This document shows positions 14,868 to 24,867 of a stretch of 64,000 bases of DNA, piece after piece (the stretch's first letter is position 1; every line of letters begins with the position of its first letter). The notes under the pieces are model-generated. The model searched no databases. It saw only the letters and a list, made by a program, of their open reading frames with translations, and had not been told where the DNA came from. The DNA is taken from NCBI GenBank assembly GCA_019614645.1, contig JABWDB010000016.1, positions 5,270,001 through 5,334,000 of the forward strand, written 5' to 3'. The position numbers and the translations under genes were made by a program. This stretch comes from Stratiolaelaps scimitus (taxonomy: Eukaryota > Arthropoda > Arachnida > Mesostigmata > Laelapidae).

Positions 14868-17800
14868 GAGCAACAACAACAACAGATGCAGCAATAGAAC
14901 TCAACAGCTCAGTTCTGTTCAGCGTAGGGTGCCACACCACAGCAGCCACCATCAGCAACATCAGCCGGGCAGATTTCACCATCGAGTCGTTGGTCAGCAC
15001 TGCTGGCACGAAGTCGATCACGAAGCAGAGGTTGCTATCGAGCATTTGCGTTGGACGGGGCCAACAACCGGACGCCACCAGTCGCCCCTGTAGTGGCCTA
15101 GCCGATATCAGCCCGCCCGAACACTGCGTGACTCCGTCTCGCGGGACAGCAGCTTTCGAAGCTTCAGAATTGGATAGACCGATGAAGTGAGGAGACATGG
15201 AGAGAAAATGCAGGGAACGCACCCAGCTACAGCATACGGACGAATGGCCGATTTGTCCAACTGAGTGTGGCCGCACCCGCGCACGCGAACACGGAGGCGC
15301 GCGACCGGCTGTAGCTGAGGAAGAGAGGATAGAACCAGTCGCACCTCTGCCTCTCTGCTTCAGGCCGTTTGTGCCAGCGGGACGCGTTGCCGTGGTCTTG
15401 TCACGATGTCACATACAATGCGGCTCGCCGATTCGGTAACCGAGTGAGAGCGGCTCAGCGAAACTGAATGAATGTACGGGCTATGACCGGTCCCCATAAC
15501 ACCGCATGATACTGCACCCTTTTGTTTTCGTGGAAATCTACGAAACAAGACGTAGGTTTGGACCTTTACCTCAAACACGCACTCATATATGTTTTTCTAA
15601 GCAGCTCGAAGACAGAATGTCTTGTGTCGGACACGCTTACAGAGCAGCAGAATCGCAGAGCAGCCCCAAAAGCCGCAACCATTGGTACGGCTGCGAATTC
15701 AGTCCGCTTAGCTGTAAGTTGACAGCTAGACAGACACATCCATTCTGAGCCAAGTCGGAACACTCATCTGTCCCTGCATATCTAGGGCTTACATCATAGA
15801 CATGTATATTCACTGAATCAGTCAACGCTAACCGTGTGTGAAGCCATGGCTTTAACTATAGTATATTGTCAACACTCGTGTAATTGCGAGTTGGGGGATC
15901 CGTTCTGGATGAATTACTCATTTCATCATCTACGTATACATTGCGTTAACTGTTGAGAATTCTTCGACAAATTTCTGCTGCGGCTTGTGCACCGCTCATC
16001 ATGTGTTTTTTTTTGCGGCGATAGTACGAGCATGTATAAAAGGAAGGAAGATAAATATCTATGCCATCACACCGAACAATCTCAACACTTCCGAGATCGA
16101 ACAGGTGAATTAGGCGGTAAGTGAGACTGAGAGACCTGCGAACCTATTGTTGAGAACAGGTCGTTACCAGAAGAAGGATGCGCAAGTCTGCCGGTGACCG
16201 AACAAAATACACCGGACCGGGAGACGAACAGTCAGCCCACTGCCATCTCGCACTGTGTGCAATACCTTTGATGACATAAAGTCTGCGTTGTTGGTCTCGC
16301 TTCAGTGGCAGGGAAAATGGCCAACGCACAGTGAAACACAGCTCGTTCAAGCAGCTACCATTCATCGTTAGCACTACTTCTAAGAACGCTGACGGTAAAG
16401 GCAGAATATTTGATGCCGCCACCGCCGCTGCTCCCTCCACTGCCTCTCCGTTTAGTAGCGATGTGTCTTCCATGAGGTCGATTTTGACATCTAGCTGTAT
16501 ACAGACGTACATACTCAAGTAGTGTGTGTGTGTGTGTATAGCTATGTGTGAACATGTACTTCATTCGATACTCGTTAGACAGTAGTAGCTGAGTGGACTA
16601 CAAAGGCGGCCTCTCCTTGTGCAATGATTTTAGACCCATCCCGCGAACAAAATGAACGCCTTGGTGAACCCTGTCATGCGGGCAGTTCGCCTATGCATGA
16701 GGGTTCTGTCACTATTTTCGTCAATCTCGAAGATTGCAAAGTCATCGTGATAGCTGACGAGCGGAGGCGACGCGTAGATATTGTGGCAGTGTGTTATGGC
16801 ATCAACCAGAATAAAATAACATGTCTCTGTAACCGGACGACATAAGCCATCTTCGCTGGGATAAGAACCGATCATTTCAATCATTGACTACATTCGATAA
16901 ACAACCTAAAATGTGAAAGTTTTAAACGTTAGGACTTAGTTAGGATACGTCGATATCCACGATCTGTAATATACTGGCTAGCTGCTGAAACCGAACATTT
17001 GGATTAGATAGAGCCGAATCGTCTTGCCTGATAATAAGTGACATGTGTTTGGAAGATTAGGAAAGGCGGAAGCAAATAAAATCTTCACGTGTCCAGCTGT
17101 TCTTCATTAGCTCATGTATGCCATGTGTGGACAACCGCACAATGAATCAACAGCCAGTCTGTATAAATAAGTTGTCTCATTTTCGATTCATCTTACCTAT
17201 CACAAGATAGTAGTAGTAGGTAGCAGGTAGTATTAGTTGTTGTAGCAATTAGAAAATAGATGACGATGTTATGGGTTATCACTAGGTTAGGCTCGTGTTC
17301 CAACCCCGCAGTGTCGAAGGGAGCCAGCTGCGCCGACTACGTGATCTACGCATTAGCGCAGCGAGAGTTCCTTGCAAACATGGTCTCTCATAGACACGCC
17401 AGCTAGAGATGGGGAACTTCAGGCTCCACCTAGCACACGAAGAATCTGCCTCGTGCAATGTCGGCATGAAGGAGTGATCCACATCGCTCACTATATAACT
17501 GACCTGTGGCAGACGTCGCCAGCCAGCAATAACAGCCTCCGCTACCGAGTTTAGGTCTCCTCCCAAATGGAAGCCAAGTTGCTATGCCCCACCCATATGC
17601 CGTGGTGTTTCCCTGCCCCGACGGATGACTTTTTCGACCTCATTTCCGCCACACCCAGAAGGGATCTCAGCCTGCCGCGAGGGCGTAGGTCATCTCCTCC
17701 TGGAGAATACGCAACATTCGCCTATCTGTGATTTTCCTTCGAGGCAATCCAAGATATGAACCACGAGCATATTCCTACCTGTCGCATCATATTATAGAAT

Positions 17801-20570
17801 AACCCTATGTTGAACGTGCAATCGGCTAGGAAGTGTCGAAGTAGTGATGAGCTGTAGTAATCTACATTGCCAGACATGTGGCATCAACGCGAAGGTGTGA
17901 CACAGCAAGTGTTTCATAAATGACCCTCGACGCTTCTTAATGTTAAAAACGAAATTACCAAATGTCACATTCGTGAATTGTTATGGAAGGCCCCAATCGA
18001 CGAACTTCGTTTTTCGAGCAGCAGATTTCGTATTAAGAGTACGTCGTGACTGTGTTCGGTGGGGGCTATCTGCAAGTGATAGCATCCGTAAGCAAGAACA
18101 CGTAATCCAAGATCAGTCTAAAAAAGACTCTGTGAGCCCAAAGCACAAGGTGACAAAATCAAACAGCTTATTATTAGTATAATTATAGATCAACTTCCAA
18201 CTTTCATCAATGCTTCCACATCACTCTCTACCTGTTACTTTAACAATATAAAAGTAATTATCGTTGGTCGCTGCTTTGATGCGTTAAGTATTATCTAATA
18301 AGCTCCTACAATGCTCATAGGGCTCTGGGCTGGACAATTTATTACTCTGAGGAAGTCGACATGTACCAAAAGAATTTGCCTACGTTGCGCCGGTAGGTCA
18401 CTAGTTCTCTCTGTGTCGTACCGATCTGCTTCAGACTTACTCAGCATTTCCTATTGCTGCTGCAGCGATCCTACGGTGGTGCGGATCTTGTGCATTAGCT
18501 GTGGCCGCCCTCGATCGTCCGCTATGGCTCCATAAATTGGCCTTAGCCTGACAGGCACAAATATAATATATCACAAGTCTGCTAGCGGTTCCACTCGCGT
18601 TGCCTTAGGCCCAGCTTGATCATTGGGTGTGCCTTACAGAGATGGACACTACCGGTAACAGTGAGTTGCATGCGATGCTTAGATGTGCGTCGCATACAAC
18701 TCACTGATAACTATTGTGTATCAGTATTTTCACAGATAGGGTTGGCCAACACGTTGTGACAGGCGAAGATAATTACAATGCATATCAAAGTATCTTAACA
18801 ACGCGATTACCCTTCATTATTAGGACTATGACATGATTGAAAGTAAATCCATACGGCGCCGACGGCCTGCGACGATTACCATAATCTGATAACATAAATA
18901 AATAAATCTATCTCTTTATACAATGGCGTGTTCTTGCAGGCCCTGGGCGTTGTGCTCTTCTCATTGGCATATAATCTATTTGGTGATGCCGTCAAATGGA
19001 TGCAACTAACATCATTCTTCTTCTACGCCAACGGGGCTCTCATCCTGATCTCGCTGTTCCTGTCCGGAGCTGGCATTGAGGGAACCTTTTATGTAAGTTT
19101 GAATCGACAAACATCAAAACGTCTCTTATTGGTTCAACGTCGAATCTTGAAGCTGTACATTTAATAAACGTTAGTCGAGACGCAACAAAAAAAACACGAA
19201 TAAAATACAATCTGTAGAACAGGAGCGACATATCGCAGTGAAGATGCCTTGTAGATACAGTGGTGTTACCCTTTGAAAATAACGCCCACAGAACATTCAT
19301 GGCCTATCAAAGCATTATCACACAATATTTCTTCGTTCCAGACCTCCATGTATATGTGTTATATTTGTCTATTCTTTTGGCTGAAACACCGCAGCCACCA
19401 TGTGCCTCTATCATATCGAGCGTTGCTAAACATCACAATCTCGGCAAGTCCAAGAGCCTGAGCTCTTTGGCGGGCAACTATCTGGCGTCGCATTAATAGA
19501 TTGTATTTCAGTACACGATAACAATCAGCCAAGGTAAATTGTGATTGATTTCGACCGAATGTCTCTACTAAAGAGATTTCTACGAAGTTACAGCCCAAAT
19601 CTCTAACTGGTTGTAATATATCTTGACGTTGTCACAATGTGCAGTTCAAGGTGTACCACTTCGTCGCTCTGGTTCTCTACATCGGTATCCCAGTTTGGTC
19701 GATCATCAGCAACGATGCCGGAAGAAATAGTGAGAAGGGAAAATACTGGGGAACAGTTGTAAGTATTCAATTAGAGGATGTCTAAGTTAGCTAGTAATAA
19801 TTAGTGTCAGAATTAGCCAAGCACAAGCGCGAATGTATGAAATACCAATACAAGAATTATTATGAATGCGTTCAATATACGACTGTATATATGTGACGTC
19901 AATTAATAATAATAATAATAATAAACAACCACAGCTATGGAAGAAATGACAGCTGTTTTTGTTGCTTTCCATTTATTCTGGCTTGTTCCTGTTTCTCCTT
20001 TAACCGAAGCCGCACAAGGCATTCTTGAGAAACGCTCTTTTATGAAACGATTTGGGTTGCTGTTATTAACAGTTTGACGAGAGCAATAAATTAGGCCATT
20101 ACTAGCATCCTTGCGATACCAAGACTGACGGCGGCAGTCGGAGATTACAAGATCATAACCTTGTCAAATTCAAGGGTGGGTTCTTCAATCCTTGGCCTCC
20201 GAAGTGTTTACAATGAGTGTTTATCAATATATAATATTGTAGGTTTATAGAGAGACCTCACTGACGCTCTGTAGAGCTGTAAGAGCCATCCATTGGAAGA
20301 TCGATATATAGGCTCCTATGAAGTACTAAAAAAAAGGCATGAATTTTTACAAGTGTCATAAAACCATCTCTCTAATATCAAACTCAAAATCTAGCTCGAG
20401 TTTAGACCGCTATTTAATAACATCTTATCTGAAAACACCTATTGTCTGATTATTGAAATAAAAATCTTATGGTCCTCATTATTTGTTCATTTTTCTCACG
20501 TTTTCAGGCCTTGTCCTTCCTCGCGGCGTTCATCCATGGCACCCATGGAGTATTTAACCTCCGTGGTTAA
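718..20570 (+). CDS. Four-helix membrane protein, MARVEL-like (split gene, alternative first exons)
   Basis: Coding exons are 718-774 (1A) or 4186-4239 (1B), then 18940-19092, 19645-19758 and 20508-20570. They join in phase 0 to a 128-aa (1A) or 127-aa (1B) protein. Every junction has a clean donor (GTGAGT, GTGAGT, GTAAGT, GTAAGT) and a CAG acceptor. Four hydrophobic segments lie at about residues 14-34, 45-63, 74-92 and 109-126. The first begins with the NGLLxIVQI signature, which resembles helix 1 of MARVEL-domain proteins (membrane apposition, vesicle and junction proteins). The loop between helices 3 and 4 is short and polar (NDAGRNSEKGK). There is no signal peptide, and the tail is very short (ending NLRG). 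The exon structure is certain in outline; the MARVEL assignment is inference from topology and helix 1, and another small tetraspan family is possible. The first intron is unusually long, about 18 kb from exon 1A. Confidence 0.8.
2320..2535 (-). CDS. Unidentified antisense open frame inside intron 1
   Basis: A 71-codon minus-strand frame has a balanced, protein-like composition (LDLENVYNPLLPEG near the start, GEVLMAPYR at the end). It stands out from the biased frames around it. The region upstream on the minus strand lacks a strong pyrimidine tract, so an exon is not demonstrated. I do not recognise a family. It could be a fragment of a transposon or a chance frame. Confidence 0.2.
   Translation of the reverse strand: MLDLENVYNPLLPEGVSWSSSLVDWNNNEVLYRGEATVRTLSAPQSEIAVIEIRGSVSGSNVGEVLMAPYR
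4080..4185 (+). promoter_or_regulatory. Probable 5' UTR of transcript B with CAA/CAG repeats
   Basis: The 106 bases before exon 1B contain a run of CAA and CAG triplets (about 4149-4171) ending just ahead of the ATG at 4186. Such unstructured CAA-rich leaders are common in arthropod 5' UTRs. No TATA box is evident. The boundaries are guesses. Confidence 0.3.
4186..4239 (+). CDS. Alternative first coding exon 1B
   Basis: The exon encodes 18 residues starting MHVDQITSRNGLL and ends in phase 0 at a GTGAGT donor (4240-4245). It parallels exon 1A nearly residue for residue (HFDQLASRNGLLVIVQI against HVDQITSRNGLLTIVQI), so the two are mutually exclusive duplicated first exons, each presumably with its own promoter. 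Both would join the exon at 18940. Confidence 0.8.
4418..4468 (+). ncRNA. Strong hairpin, possible microRNA precursor
   Basis: Arms 4418-4437 and 4449-4468 pair over 20 positions with two mismatches that become G-U wobbles in RNA, around an 11-base loop. It lies in the intron just after exon 1B. The size fits a small pre-miRNA stem, but I recognise no known miRNA seed, and the flanks have not been tested. Confidence 0.3.
4469..7930 (+). other. Intron sequence without supported genes
   Basis: I see no convincing gene here. Two overlapping open frames at 5993-6244 (+) and 6082-6270 (-) are mutual shadows. The minus one (starting MVSRKQDHYYVVPLY) has a plausible composition but no family signature and is preceded by a stop codon. 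The rest is ordinary intronic DNA. Confidence 0.4.
7932..8005. repeat. (AC)n and (TA)n microsatellites
   Basis: A run of about seven AC units (7932-7946) is followed after 30 bases by a run of about twelve AT units (7981-8005). These tracts create long artificial open frames on both strands. Confidence 0.9.
8093..8118. repeat. Perfect 12-bp inverted repeat with 2-base spacer
   Basis: CGAGCACTGACT at 8093-8104 is followed by AA and its exact reverse complement at 8107-8118. The loop is too short for a microRNA. It may be a palindromic protein-binding site or a small secondary-structure element. Confidence 0.5.
8445..8470. repeat. Perfect 11-bp inverted repeat with 4-base spacer
   Basis: GTGTATAGTAC at 8445-8455 pairs exactly with 8460-8470 around GAAT. 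It lies next to a GTT/GTC-rich low-complexity stretch (about 8345-8440). Its function is unknown. Confidence 0.5.
8471..11360 (+). other. Intron sequence without supported genes
   Basis: This stretch has triplet-rich low-complexity DNA (CAG/CAA near 8580-8605) and otherwise no open frame worth reporting. Several kilobases (8.75-10.9 kb) carry no frame above 60 codons on either strand. Confidence 0.6.
11367..11405. repeat. (TA)n microsatellite
   Basis: About 19 uninterrupted TA units. Confidence 0.95.
11586..11607. repeat. (TA)n microsatellite
   Basis: About 10 TA units. Confidence 0.9.
11729..11754. repeat. (AT)n microsatellite
   Basis: About 13 AT units. This is the third such tract within 400 bases. 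Confidence 0.9.
12000..14700 (+). other. Intron sequence without supported genes
   Basis: Several short frames occur (12284-12553, 14080-14388, 14381-14758), but they overlap each other on opposite strands and show biased composition. I see no domain, no splice context and no repeat of note. Confidence 0.5.
14800..14896 (+). repeat. (CAG/CAA)n trinucleotide repeat
   Basis: About 30 CAR triplets with few interruptions. Read forward in one frame it gives a glutamine tract; read on the other strand it gives leucine and valine tracts. No flanking coding context is evident, so I treat it as a microsatellite within the intron rather than a polyQ protein. Confidence 0.85.
14900..17280 (+). other. 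Intron sequence without supported genes
   Basis: GC-richer sequence up to about 15.4 kb is followed by ordinary intronic DNA with a short (TG)8 tract at 16522-16537. Overlapping open frames on both strands are not supported by motifs. Confidence 0.5.
17282..17566 (-). mobile_element. Possible relic of a non-LTR retrotransposon endonuclease
   Basis: The minus-strand frame of 94 codons begins GGDLNSVAEAV and later has PTLHEADSSCARWSLKF then SSWRVYE. The order of a GGD(F/L)N motif, a PT motif, an S-x-x-D/A-like core and a WxV motif resembles the second half of the APE-type endonuclease of R1/Jockey-like LINEs. The SDH motif is not seen and the match is weak. The sequence is locally GC-rich compared with the intron around it, which fits an insertion. 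Confidence 0.3.
18659..18706 (+). ncRNA. Hairpin upstream of exon 2, possible microRNA precursor
   Basis: Arms 18659-18675 and 18690-18706 pair over 17 positions with a single C/T change (a G-U wobble), around a loop of 14 bases. It is intronic, 234 bases before exon 2, in the sense orientation of the host gene. No known miRNA seed is recognised. The pairing hardly extends beyond the arms, so the stem is shorter than is typical. Confidence 0.3.
18940..19092 (+). CDS. Exon 2 of the four-helix membrane protein
   Basis: The exon encodes 51 residues (ALGVVLFSLAYNLF to GIEGTFY), completing helix 1 and carrying helix 2. It is preceded by a TTGCAG acceptor and followed by GTAAGT. Both ends are in phase 0. 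Confidence 0.85.
19645..19758 (+). CDS. Exon 3 of the four-helix membrane protein
   Basis: The exon encodes 38 residues (FKVYHFVALVLYIG to KYWGTV), carrying helix 3 and the polar loop. The acceptor is GTGCAG and the donor GTAAGT. Both ends are in phase 0. Confidence 0.85.
19903..19923. repeat. (AAT)n microsatellite
   Basis: About seven AAT units in the last intron of the membrane protein gene. Confidence 0.8.
20508..20570 (+). CDS. Exon 4 (last coding exon) of the four-helix membrane protein
   Basis: The exon encodes 20 residues (ALSFLAAFIHGTHG to NLRG) forming helix 4, then TAA. The acceptor is TTTTCAG. Confidence 0.85.
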   Translation, partial: ALSFLAAFIHGTHGVFNLRG

Positions 20571-20880
20571 GCTTCTTCCATCATCTTTCTTCAAGCTTGA
20601 AATGTATCGGCGGGGACTCTCATATTTCGGACCTCACTAAATTAGTCATTCATTGTCACCTTCAACGTGCAACATGTCCGCCGTCTCCTCCGCCGCGATG
20701 GGATAACAGCCCTGGTCGAGCTACCACCTATCTACAGTCTCCCTGTGTTACCTGATGCTATTAATATCGATTCACATTTGTTACATGTGTTACATATAGA
20801 TATACATATATATATTATATCATTAACGTATCGGAAGTAACCATAACATCAGACTATACTCATCTATCAAGTGGCTTGAT

Positions 20881-20886
20881 AATAAA
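20881..20886 (+). terminator. Poly(A) signal AATAAA of the four-helix membrane protein gene
   Basis: The first AATAAA downstream of the stop codon lies 311 bases after it, giving a 3' UTR of about 330 nt. This is the likely cleavage region, and it is not otherwise confirmed. Confidence 0.5.
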
Positions 20887-20899
20887 ACAAGGGAAAAAG

Positions 20900-21850
20900 C
20901 ATGTCCCGTTAATGTAATACCACGATGTCTTCATAACTCTTTGTAGAACTCTAATACTACCTAGCACACACTTCCAAGTTGGCTGATACGCCCTACCGTG
21001 CTCTGCACAGGAACTATCGTGTTTTCACTGCAAATGATGGGAGATAGGCGTAAGACATTCATTTACATGACGTGTTACCAGTCTTTTGAGTTTCTCTAAA
21101 ATCAACAGACAATTTGACGTAAGTAATCGTTAGTAATCGCAGGTAACAGCATTGAGCACCATGCAGACAATATGAAGTTTCCTCTATGTTTGAACTATCA
21201 GTGAATTCCAGTTGTGACCTCAGACGGAGTTTGGGAAGTCTCGACTGCGTTGGTGTTTTTTGTTAGCAGCATATGTTTTTCATTTTATCGTATTGGAAAC
21301 ATCTCACGCCGAAAGGGTAAACTTTGGTACATATGCTTAAAAAGTGCCAATGTGAAGCGTCTTATTTGCTGCACATATTACTTATATTCAATTTAATTCA
21401 ATTGGAACACTTCCTTATTTAGAGCCAACGGACGTCCATTTACAGCAGCTTTAGCAAATGTTATTTCACATACGGGATTGTTACCGTTATTAATTAGTCA
21501 CTATCCATTAGTTAAACCTTAGCACGCGAAACGCACTCCAGGCGTAGACATTATTTATGCGCTCAGTGCGGGCGACCTCGAGTACAGTAATGGTTTGACC
21601 ACAGAATAAGTTATTTCCACGTAACAAAAATAATCTATCAACCATGAGCACTAAGCAGAATTTATGAGACATACTAATGTCACCAGCATCATCTAGTCTT
21701 ACCTAGAGACTTGAGACGATCTTGCAAATATATCTATTTCGCACTTTTTCTAAAGCATGAATGAAATTATTTCACCAAACAGCGTCCAAACAACAGAACA
21801 ATACAACCACTTAGGAACTATAGCATAGCTTAATATAGGAATCAACGTTT
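20900..21850. other. Intergenic, nothing recognised
   Basis: AT-rich sequence between the membrane protein gene and the first retrotransposon relic. One 60-codon frame at 21214-21396 has no recognisable feature. Confidence 0.5.
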
Positions 21851-22791
21851 TTAATAACAAGGCATCGGAAAGCGCCATTACACAAAGAGATTACAGACCG
21901 CACCACTTCAGTAATATAGGGGTCAAGCAATGACCTGAGGGCTATACCCATACCTCTCGTGGTGCGTGTCCTTTGTAATGGGGTCTCCATTTAAATGATA
22001 TTGGAAGGTGTGGTCACAGGATGAGAGTACAACATATTTTGACACAAAGATTAACATGTCATTTTCCAGGCAGCACCCCGCAACAGCATGTACTGCGGAC
22101 TGCAAGAGATTTCTCCCTCAGGATAAACGCAGGGCTCATAGACCTTTAATTCACTGCATTGAGTTTGTGAACATTGCCCCCAGAAGTGTACTTTTTAGAT
22201 CAAGAGTGAATATAAAAATAAGGAGAGGGCCCATACGATAACCTTGGGGCGCGCCAGAAAGACATCCTGCCGAAGAACCCAGCTTCCCATTAATTGTTAT
22301 CCTGAATTGTTTGTTCGTGAGGTAGTTTTCAATCCATGGATTGGAGACGCATTCGAACGCCTTTAAAAAAACCGAATCAAAGACAGTCAAACATCTCCTA
22401 GACTATAAAGCGCCATTCTCTACCTCAACATTACTCACATAGTCGAATACGGAGGCTATACCAGAGACGCCATCGACAATTGTAAGGTGATAGGCCTAGA
22501 AACCCTGTGGACGTCGACGGCTATAGCCTCGGTTGTGAATTTAACGTCCACATCGTAGCACCTAGGAGAATTATTGACCGATATCCCACGGGAGGACCTA
22601 CTTCGACGATATACATTGTAATTGTCTTTTAATGAGGGTTCACGGGCGCGAACCGAGTCGTTCAACCACGATTCAGGTATCAGCACGACATCAAAGGGGT
22701 ACAGTAAGTCTTCGAGGGTCTCGCAGGAATCAGGTTTGTCAATATATATATATATATGAAATTCACTATAGATAAAGACAACCTGCAACAA
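21850..22791 (-). mobile_element. Decayed non-LTR retrotransposon (endonuclease plus reverse transcriptase)
   Basis: Read on the minus strand, 22791-22456 carries part of an APE-type endonuclease (VVLIPESWLNDSV, then DNYNVYRRSRSSRG). The frame at 22390-22151 carries reverse transcriptase (WIENYLTNKQFR, then SGAPQGYRMGPLLIFIF, the usual SGxPQGSxLGPLLF box). The frame at 22105-21923 resembles the block after the catalytic site (FQYHLNGDPITK). Endonuclease and reverse transcriptase lie far closer than normal, so the middle is deleted. The YxDD box is not intact and there are several stops and frame changes. It resembles the Jockey/CR1 side of the LINEs. It is a dead relic. Confidence 0.75.
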
Positions 22792-22799
22792 AGTTATGT

Positions 22800-23215
22800 A
22801 ACTTCACATATTAGCCAGTTGTTACGGTCAATCAAAAGCGTTTCTTGGCAAACGCCTTCAACTTAACGTAAAATGCGGACTCCGTCTTGCATGCAAACCT
22901 TGTTTTGGGGGTGTTAACCTTTTAAATTTTGCCGATGAACACATACGATACAAAAGAAAACTTTTGTTGATTCCTAATACTAATATACACTCTCTTGGCA
23001 AAGTGGCTCTCCAAACAACGACCATAAATAGTCAAGCCAAGAACAGTTTTATGTCAATATTTTTATGACGCATAAAAACCTTGCAACACCACCAGTATAT
23101 TCCAAAAATGCAAAATGATTCAAAGACACTCGAATCAATCAGACAAAGAAAACACACGTGTTATCTATAAATATGTATTTAATCCACGCATTATCTTAAC
23201 ACTCCCTCCCACGTC
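22800..23215. other. Intergenic, nothing recognised
   Basis: AT-rich spacer. Its right end (from about 23.1 kb) is repeated before the second pseudogene (about 27.33-27.45 kb), so it belongs to a duplicated block. Confidence 0.5.
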
Positions 23216-23776
23216 ATGCTGTGTACTTTGGCCCTAGCTTCCGGTGCATCAGCTAATCTTTGGCCCTAAGCTTTACCACCGACGGTATCTTGGATTACCG
23301 AGGATATTGGGGAGCGGAGCTGCGCTCAAGGAAAGGTGTTTAGCTTGAGCGGGCTCAGTCGTCAGGGCGGTTACTGAGGCGGAACAACAGGAAGAGGGGC
23401 TCTCACGTTAGGATAACTGCAATCCAAATGGTGGACAACGCCACTGTTAAGGGTGACTCGATCAACAGCAACCTACACGCTATCACAATGTCGTCTTGTT
23501 TGGGTCCCACTACAGTTGCAATTCTTTGATGGGGTAAGCGGCCGTCGTTTTTACCGCCCTCGTCGACAGCATCACAATTACCCTACATGACGTTGAGTGC
23601 AAATACTGCAAAGACAATTTTGATTTCAGTGGAGACTGGTCGATCAAAGCCTACTTCAGACGATGTACCACAGCCAATCCTGGAAACTGATTACTGGCCT
23701 AGCTGCCCTTTTGCGGGATGACACAACGACACTTTAGCTATCCACATAAAGCCCTGAACGGCGTGCGCCGCTCCAG
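23216..23776 (+). pseudogene. Group 7-like paralogue, pseudogene 1
   Basis: The start matches the family signal peptide (MLCTLALASGASAN). Further on, LSGLSRQGGY-stop-GGTTG parallels the conserved SLARQGDCSYGTSGG region, and ATVKGDSINSNLHAI parallels the ADVKGDS..NKHAI region. In another frame LVDSIT and then CKDNFDFSGDW match the IVDRIT and GKLDLNGSR regions, and KALNGVRRS matches the C-terminal KAALNTVLSRR. At least two internal stops and one or more frameshifts disable it. It is more diverged from the nine intact copies than most are from each other. The closest relative is pseudogene 2 at 27447, with which it shares the disabling TGA after RQGGY. Confidence 0.75.
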
Positions 23777-23924
23777 ATGTACGGACGTAAATGCAGCAAC
23801 TTCATTCGCACGGAGCAATTCTGGTCTATATATTGAACACTAATGTGAATAAATAGAAAAACAATTCTATCATAATCCCTACGTATTATTATCATACGGA
23901 TATAATCCATATGGGTTCTGTGGC

Positions 23925-24115
23925 CAGTTTCGAATTCGAGCCGTGTTGATAATACTTTGGCTGAAAACATATTTGTGGTGGACAGTCTACATGAAACACT
24001 CGTTTTATCTGGTTCGCCACAATAAAGCATTTCCTTCCATTAGAAGCTTGCCGTTTGACCTTAGCAAAGGATCCACTGTATTAAATATTGTCACCCATTG
24101 AGTCCCGCCTACCAT
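23925..24115. repeat. Dispersed flank repeat, copy 1
   Basis: About 190 bp resembling 31196-31385 and 40617-40805 (shared core around CATGAAACACTCGTTT). No coding signal is seen. It may be the tail of a mobile element or part of the duplicated unit. Confidence 0.6.
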
Positions 24116-24667
24116 GGTGACGATCCCCAAAGGCTAGAAAGTTGAAGATCCCCGAAGCCCGAGCAGTTGAGGTAGCTGAAGTGGTTGAGGCACCGAGCGG
24201 ACCCCCGCGACCCCTAGCGTTTCATTCTTTCAATTATCAAATTGCTTTATCTCGCTCCAGTAGGTTGACAGTGTCTGATTTTATTTATGTTCGAGCCAGA
24301 AACTGTTGGCAAAAATGTTAAAATTGCAATCCTCGCATCGATGCACATTGTTCAGTTGATCAACGTAATCAGTTCGATATGAATTGTCAACAGCTTTCAT
24401 AGACTCCAATGTCAAAGTCTTACTAACTCTAAAGCGAAAAGTATCAGAAAACAAGGTGACCGAAACATCTGTCACTGAGTTCAAAGGGAACGATTTTGAC
24501 TACTAACAGACATCGTGTTCCCAGGAGTGACTCAACTTCCCAAGTAAATCATGGAACATCTAGCTTCCAGAGCTTTGATATAAGTGATGGAGATATTGTT
24601 GGGATTGGCAAAGCACAATCGTATACGAGATTGTTCGCAAGCAGTGATAACGAATATTACCTCATAC

Positions 24668-24682
24668 GGAGCATTGTGCTCC
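24668..24682 (+). promoter_or_regulatory. Palindrome GGAGC-n5-GCTCC upstream of G7L-1
   Basis: A perfect 5-bp palindrome with a 5-base spacer, 114 bases before the TATA box. It occurs at the identical distance before G7L-2 and in less perfect form before most other copies, so it is a candidate binding site for a dimeric transcription factor. Confidence 0.4.
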
Positions 24683-24781
24683 GCATGGTAAACCTATCCT
24701 GGGTGGGCTTAGTAGTTGCTCCACCGTTGTGTGTTCTAATATTCCGTCTCTCTCATATTCCCTTGCCTTCCAGTACCTGTG

Positions 24782-24788
24782 TATATAA
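24782..24788 (+). promoter_or_regulatory. TATA box of G7L-1
   Basis: TATATAA 86 bases before the ATG. The spacing is about 13 bases longer than in most other copies because of a small local duplication of a CCAGTA-type motif between the TATA box and the start. Confidence 0.75.
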
Positions 24789-24867
24789 GGACCAGTATAT
24801 CCAGTACCAGAGTATCCAATCGAAAGTTAGTCTTGTTTTCGTCTCGCCGTAAACACTCAGCATAAGG

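Noticed and set aside
14532..15276. Leucine-, valine- and glutamine-tract frames around the CAR repeat
   Set aside because: Overlapping frames on both strands are generated by the trinucleotide repeat.
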